Assembly: GCF_030604785.1 (NCBI RefSeq)
Contig: NZ_JAUVVF010000029.1
Coordinates: forward strand, 1 to 46,292
DNA from: Paracoccus sp. (in: a-proteobacteria)
Lineage (GTDB): Bacteria; Pseudomonadota; Alphaproteobacteria; Rhodobacterales; Rhodobacteraceae
Direction: 5' to 3'
Length of the DNA: 46,292 nucleotides
The position numbers and the translations under genes are program-made. The notes under the pieces were generated by a model. It saw nothing but the letters and a program-made list of their open reading frames with translations, ran no database searches and was not told where the DNA came from. Positions 43,961-46,292 of this stretch are shown piece after piece; positions within the stretch are counted from its first letter, which is position 1; each line of letters starts with the position of its first letter.

Positions 43961-46111
43961 ATGGCACGCGTCACCCGTCACGGGCTGGAGGTCGATCAGG
44001 ATTTCGCCCGCTTCGTCGAAGATCAGGTGCTGCCGGGCACGGGCGTCGAGGCCGATGCCTTCTGGCAGGGCTATGCCGGTCTGCTGGACGGCTTCATGGC
44101 CGAGAATCGCGCGCTGCTGGACCGCCGGGCCGAGTTGCAGGCCCGGATCGACGCCTGGCACAAGGCGCGCGGGAACCAGCCTTGGGACGCGGCTGCCTAT
44201 CGCGCCTTTCTGACCGAGATCGGCTATCTGGTCCCCGAACCCGCGCCCTTTGCGGTCGAGAACGGCGCCGTTGATCCCGAAATCGCCAGCCTTGCCGGTC
44301 CGCAGCTTGTCGTGCCGGTCAGCAATGCCCGTTTCGCGCTGAATGCGGCGAATGCGCGGTGGGGCTCGCTCTATGATGCGATGTATGGCTCGGACGTGAT
44401 GGGGCCGCCGCCTGCGGGCGGCGGGATCGATCCGGCGCGCCGCGATGCGGTCGTGGCCAAGGCGGCCGCCTTCCTGGATCAGGCGCTGCCTCTGGCCTCG
44501 GGCAGCCATGCCGAGGTGACGGCCTATGGCGCCGACGAACAGGGTCTGACCGCGACGGTTGCGGGCCAGATCGTGCGTCTGGCCGATCCGGCGGCCTATA
44601 TCGGCATCCGGCGCGAGGGCGGCGACACGGCCTATGTGCTGCGCCATAACGGGCTGCATGTGGAACTGGTCGTGAACCCGGACCATCCGATCGGCGCGGC
44701 CTGCCAAAGCGGCCTGCGCGACGTGGTGATGGAGGCCGCGCTGACCGCGATCCAGGATTGCGAGGACAGCGTCGCGGCCGTCGATGCCGAGGACAAGATC
44801 GGCGTCTACGCCAACTGGCTGGGCCTGATGAAGGGCGATCTGGTCGAAAGCTTTGAGAAGGGCGGTAAGACGCTGACCCGCCGACTGGCCGGCGACCGCC
44901 AGATCACCCGGCCCGATGGCAGCGCCCTGACCCTGCCGGGCCGCGCCCTGCTGCTGGTCCGCAATGTCGGCCATCTGATGACGACCGACGCGGTTCTGAA
45001 GGACGGCGCCGAGACGCCCGAAGGGCTGATGGACGCGATGGTCACCATCGCCTGCGCCATGCACGATCTGAAGCGCGGCGACCGGCCCGGCAACAGCCGC
45101 GTGGGCTCGGTCTATGTGGTCAAGCCCAAGATGCACGGCCCCGACGAGGCCGCCTTTGCGGACCGCGTCTTCACCCATGTCGAAAGGGTGCTCGGCCTGC
45201 CGGCCAATACGGTGAAGCTGGGCCTGATGGACGAAGAGCGCCGCACCAGCGCCAACCTTGCCGCCTGCATCCATGCGATCCGCAACCGCATCGTCTTCAT
45301 CAACACGGGCTTTCTGGACCGCACCGGCGACGAGATACACACTTCGATGCAGGGCGGCGCCTTTGTCGGGCGCGCGGGCATGAAGGCCTCGACCTGGCTT
45401 CAGGCCTACGAGGATCGCAACGTCCTGATCGGCCTGGCCGCCGGGATGAAGGGCCGCGCCCAGATCGGCAAGGGGATGTGGGCCAAGCCAGACGCCCTGG
45501 CCGAGATGCTGGAGGTCAAGATCGGCCATCCGAAATCGGGCGCCTCGACCGCCTGGGTGCCCAGCCCCACGGCCGCGACGTTGCATGCGATGCATTACCA
45601 CATGGTCGATGTCGCCGCGCGCCAGGCGGAGCTGGCGGGCAAGGCGCTGCCCGATCTGGACCTGCTGCTGACGCCCGCCCTCGCCTCCGAGCCGCTGACG
45701 CGCGACGAGATCCTGCGTGAGCTGGACAACAGCGCGCAGGGCATCCTGGGCTATGTGGTGCGCTGGGTCGATCAGGGGATCGGCTGCTCGAAAGTGCCCG
45801 ATATCGACGACGTGCCGCTGATGGAGGATCGCGCCACCTGTCGGATCAGCGCGCAATATCTGGCCAACTGGCTGGAACACGGCCTGATCACCCGCGACCA
45901 GGTCGAGGACGCGCTGCGCCGCATGGCGGTCAAGGTCGATGCCCAGAATGCGGGCGATCCCGCCTATCGCCCGATGGCGCCGGGCTTCGATGGCCCTGCC
46001 TTTGCCGCCGCGCGCGACCTGATCCTGACCGGGACCGAACAGCCCTCGGGCTATACCGAACCCGCGCTGCATGCCCGCCGCAAGGAGGCCAAGGCGCTGG
46101 CACGGGCCTGA
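43961..46111 (+). CDS. glcB: Malate synthase G
   Basis: Condenses glyoxylate and acetyl-CoA to malate, for growth on C2 compounds or glycolate. The 716-residue protein has the family segments NARWGSLYDAMYGSD (about 140-154), IQDCEDSVAAVDAEDK (about 265-280), VYVVKPKMHGPDE (about 387-399, with the catalytic Arg region just before), LGLMDEERRTSANL (about 425-438), and a late RISAQYLANWLEHG. Length fits isoform G rather than the 530-residue isoform A. The ATG at 43961 has AAGGAGGA directly upstream; a start 33 bases earlier lacks such a site. Isocitrate lyase is not in the window. A terminator follows the stop. Confidence 0.97.
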   Translation: MARVTRHGLEVDQDFARFVEDQVLPGTGVEADAFWQGYAGLLDGFMAENRALLDRRAELQARIDAWHKARGNQPWDAAAYRAFLTEIGYLVPEPAPFAVENGAVDPEIASLAGPQLVVPVSNARFALNAANARWGSLYDAMYGSDVMGPPPAGGGIDPARRDAVVAKAAAFLDQALPLASGSHAEVTAYGADEQGLTATVAGQIVRLADPAAYIGIRREGGDTAYVLRHNGLHVELVVNPDHPIGAACQSGLRDVVMEAALTAIQDCEDSVAAVDAEDKIGVYANWLGLMKGDLVESFEKGGKTLTRRLAGDRQITRPDGSALTLPGRALLLVRNVGHLMTTDAVLKDGAETPEGLMDAMVTIACAMHDLKRGDRPGNSRVGSVYVVKPKMHGPDEAAFADRVFTHVERVLGLPANTVKLGLMDEERRTSANLAACIHAIRNRIVFINTGFLDRTGDEIHTSMQGGAFVGRAGMKASTWLQAYEDRNVLIGLAAGMKGRAQIGKGMWAKPDALAEMLEVKIGHPKSGASTAWVPSPTAATLHAMHYHMVDVAARQAELAGKALPDLDLLLTPALASEPLTRDEILRELDNSAQGILGYVVRWVDQGIGCSKVPDIDDVPLMEDRATCRISAQYLANWLEHGLITRDQVEDALRRMAVKVDAQNAGDPAYRPMAPGFDGPAFAAARDLILTGTEQPSGYTEPALHARRKEAKALARA

Positions 46112-46116
46112 TGCGC

Positions 46117-46161
46117 CTGCGGCGGGGCGCCATCGGCGCCTTGCCGCAGGGTCGGTTTTTT
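46117..46161 (+). terminator. Rho-independent terminator of glcB
   Basis: CTGCGGC (46117-46123) pairs with GCCGCAG (46143-46149), enclosing an inner GGCGCC/GGCGCC stem with an ATC loop. A run of six T follows at about 46156-46161. It starts 5 bases after the glcB stop. Confidence 0.8.
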
Positions 46162-46239
46162 CGGCGTTTTCATCCCTCGGCGCAGCAGCCATAAGGCGAT
46201 GGGGCCCATCCGCCCCATGCCGCAGGTTGAGGAAAACGC

Positions 46240-46292
46240 ATGTCGAAGAAAACCATCGCCGTTGCCGGGATCGGCTATGTCGGGCTGTCCAA
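46240..46292 (+). CDS. Nucleotide-sugar dehydrogenase, 5' end only (UDP-glucose 6-dehydrogenase-like)
   Basis: Only 17 codons are in the window: MSKKTIAVAGIGYVGLS. The GxGYVGLS motif is the NAD-binding start of the UDP-glucose/GDP-mannose dehydrogenase family; the AGIGYVGLS form is usual in short-type Ugd. A GAGGAAAA ribosome binding site precedes the ATG. It would oxidise a nucleotide hexose to the uronic acid for surface polysaccharide. The gene runs off the right edge, so the substrate cannot be judged. Confidence 0.8.
   Translation, partial: MSKKTIAVAGIGYVGLS

Noticed and set aside
43769..46192. Very long open frame on the minus strand opposite malate synthase, in frame with the small glycosyltransferase
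   Set aside because: It is the antisense reading of glcB, low in hydrophobic structure and rich in Arg/Gly/His/Gln as expected from GC-rich codon shadows. The glycosyltransferase has its own strong ribosome binding site at 43776-43780.

Overview
The window looks like chromosomal DNA of a high-GC alphaproteobacterium of the Rhodobacteraceae, most likely a carotenoid-producing Paracoccus. The evidence is the Paracoccus-type cytochrome bc1 operon (Rieske protein with a Tat leader, cytochrome c1 with a long acidic Ala/Glu insertion), a complete astaxanthin-type crt cluster, a sigma-32 promoter of the alphaproteobacterial form before dnaK, and codons ending almost always in G or C. No rRNA, tRNA, insertion sequence, phage gene or CRISPR array was recognised.

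Layout. (1) 1-6712 is housekeeping: kdsB-cysQ (minus), a lone ABC-2 export permease, dnaK-dnaJ behind a heat-shock promoter, and radC. (2) 6954-10063 is petABC, the bc1 complex, closed by a strong terminator. (3) 10169-14768 holds rbsK convergent with a mutS-aroC pair. (4) 14787-18109 is thiBPQ, a thiamine ABC importer under a TPP riboswitch whose expression platform (a hairpin masking the ribosome binding site) is visible. (5) 18113-26256 is the carotenoid locus: type 2 idi, crtW, crtZ, crtX, crtY, crtI and crtB in one tight operon, with crtE convergent on the other strand. Together they predict synthesis from IPP to astaxanthin/zeaxanthin and their glucosides. (6) 26470-29694 is a DUF4394 secreted protein divergent from an ECF sigma/anti-sigma pair, then an unassigned protein. 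(7) 29915-40562 is a surface-glycan or glycoprotein locus: gmd and fcl (GDP-L-fucose), a probable fucosyltransferase fused to a TPR-like solenoid, and two paralogous two-domain putative glycosyltransferases on either side of rmlCBDA (dTDP-L-rhamnose). (8) 40581-42912 is a Rieske oxygenase and its reductase resembling glycine betaine monooxygenase GbcAB. (9) 43013-46292 holds a small glycosyltransferase, malate synthase G, and the start of a nucleotide-sugar dehydrogenase.

The least described part is region 7. Its operon makes two deoxyhexose donors and carries three glycosyltransferase-like proteins with unusual C-terminal helical domains, but no flippase or polymerase is in view. It may build a fucose/rhamnose glycan or modify proteins. 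All assignments come from reading motifs and context; no database search was run.
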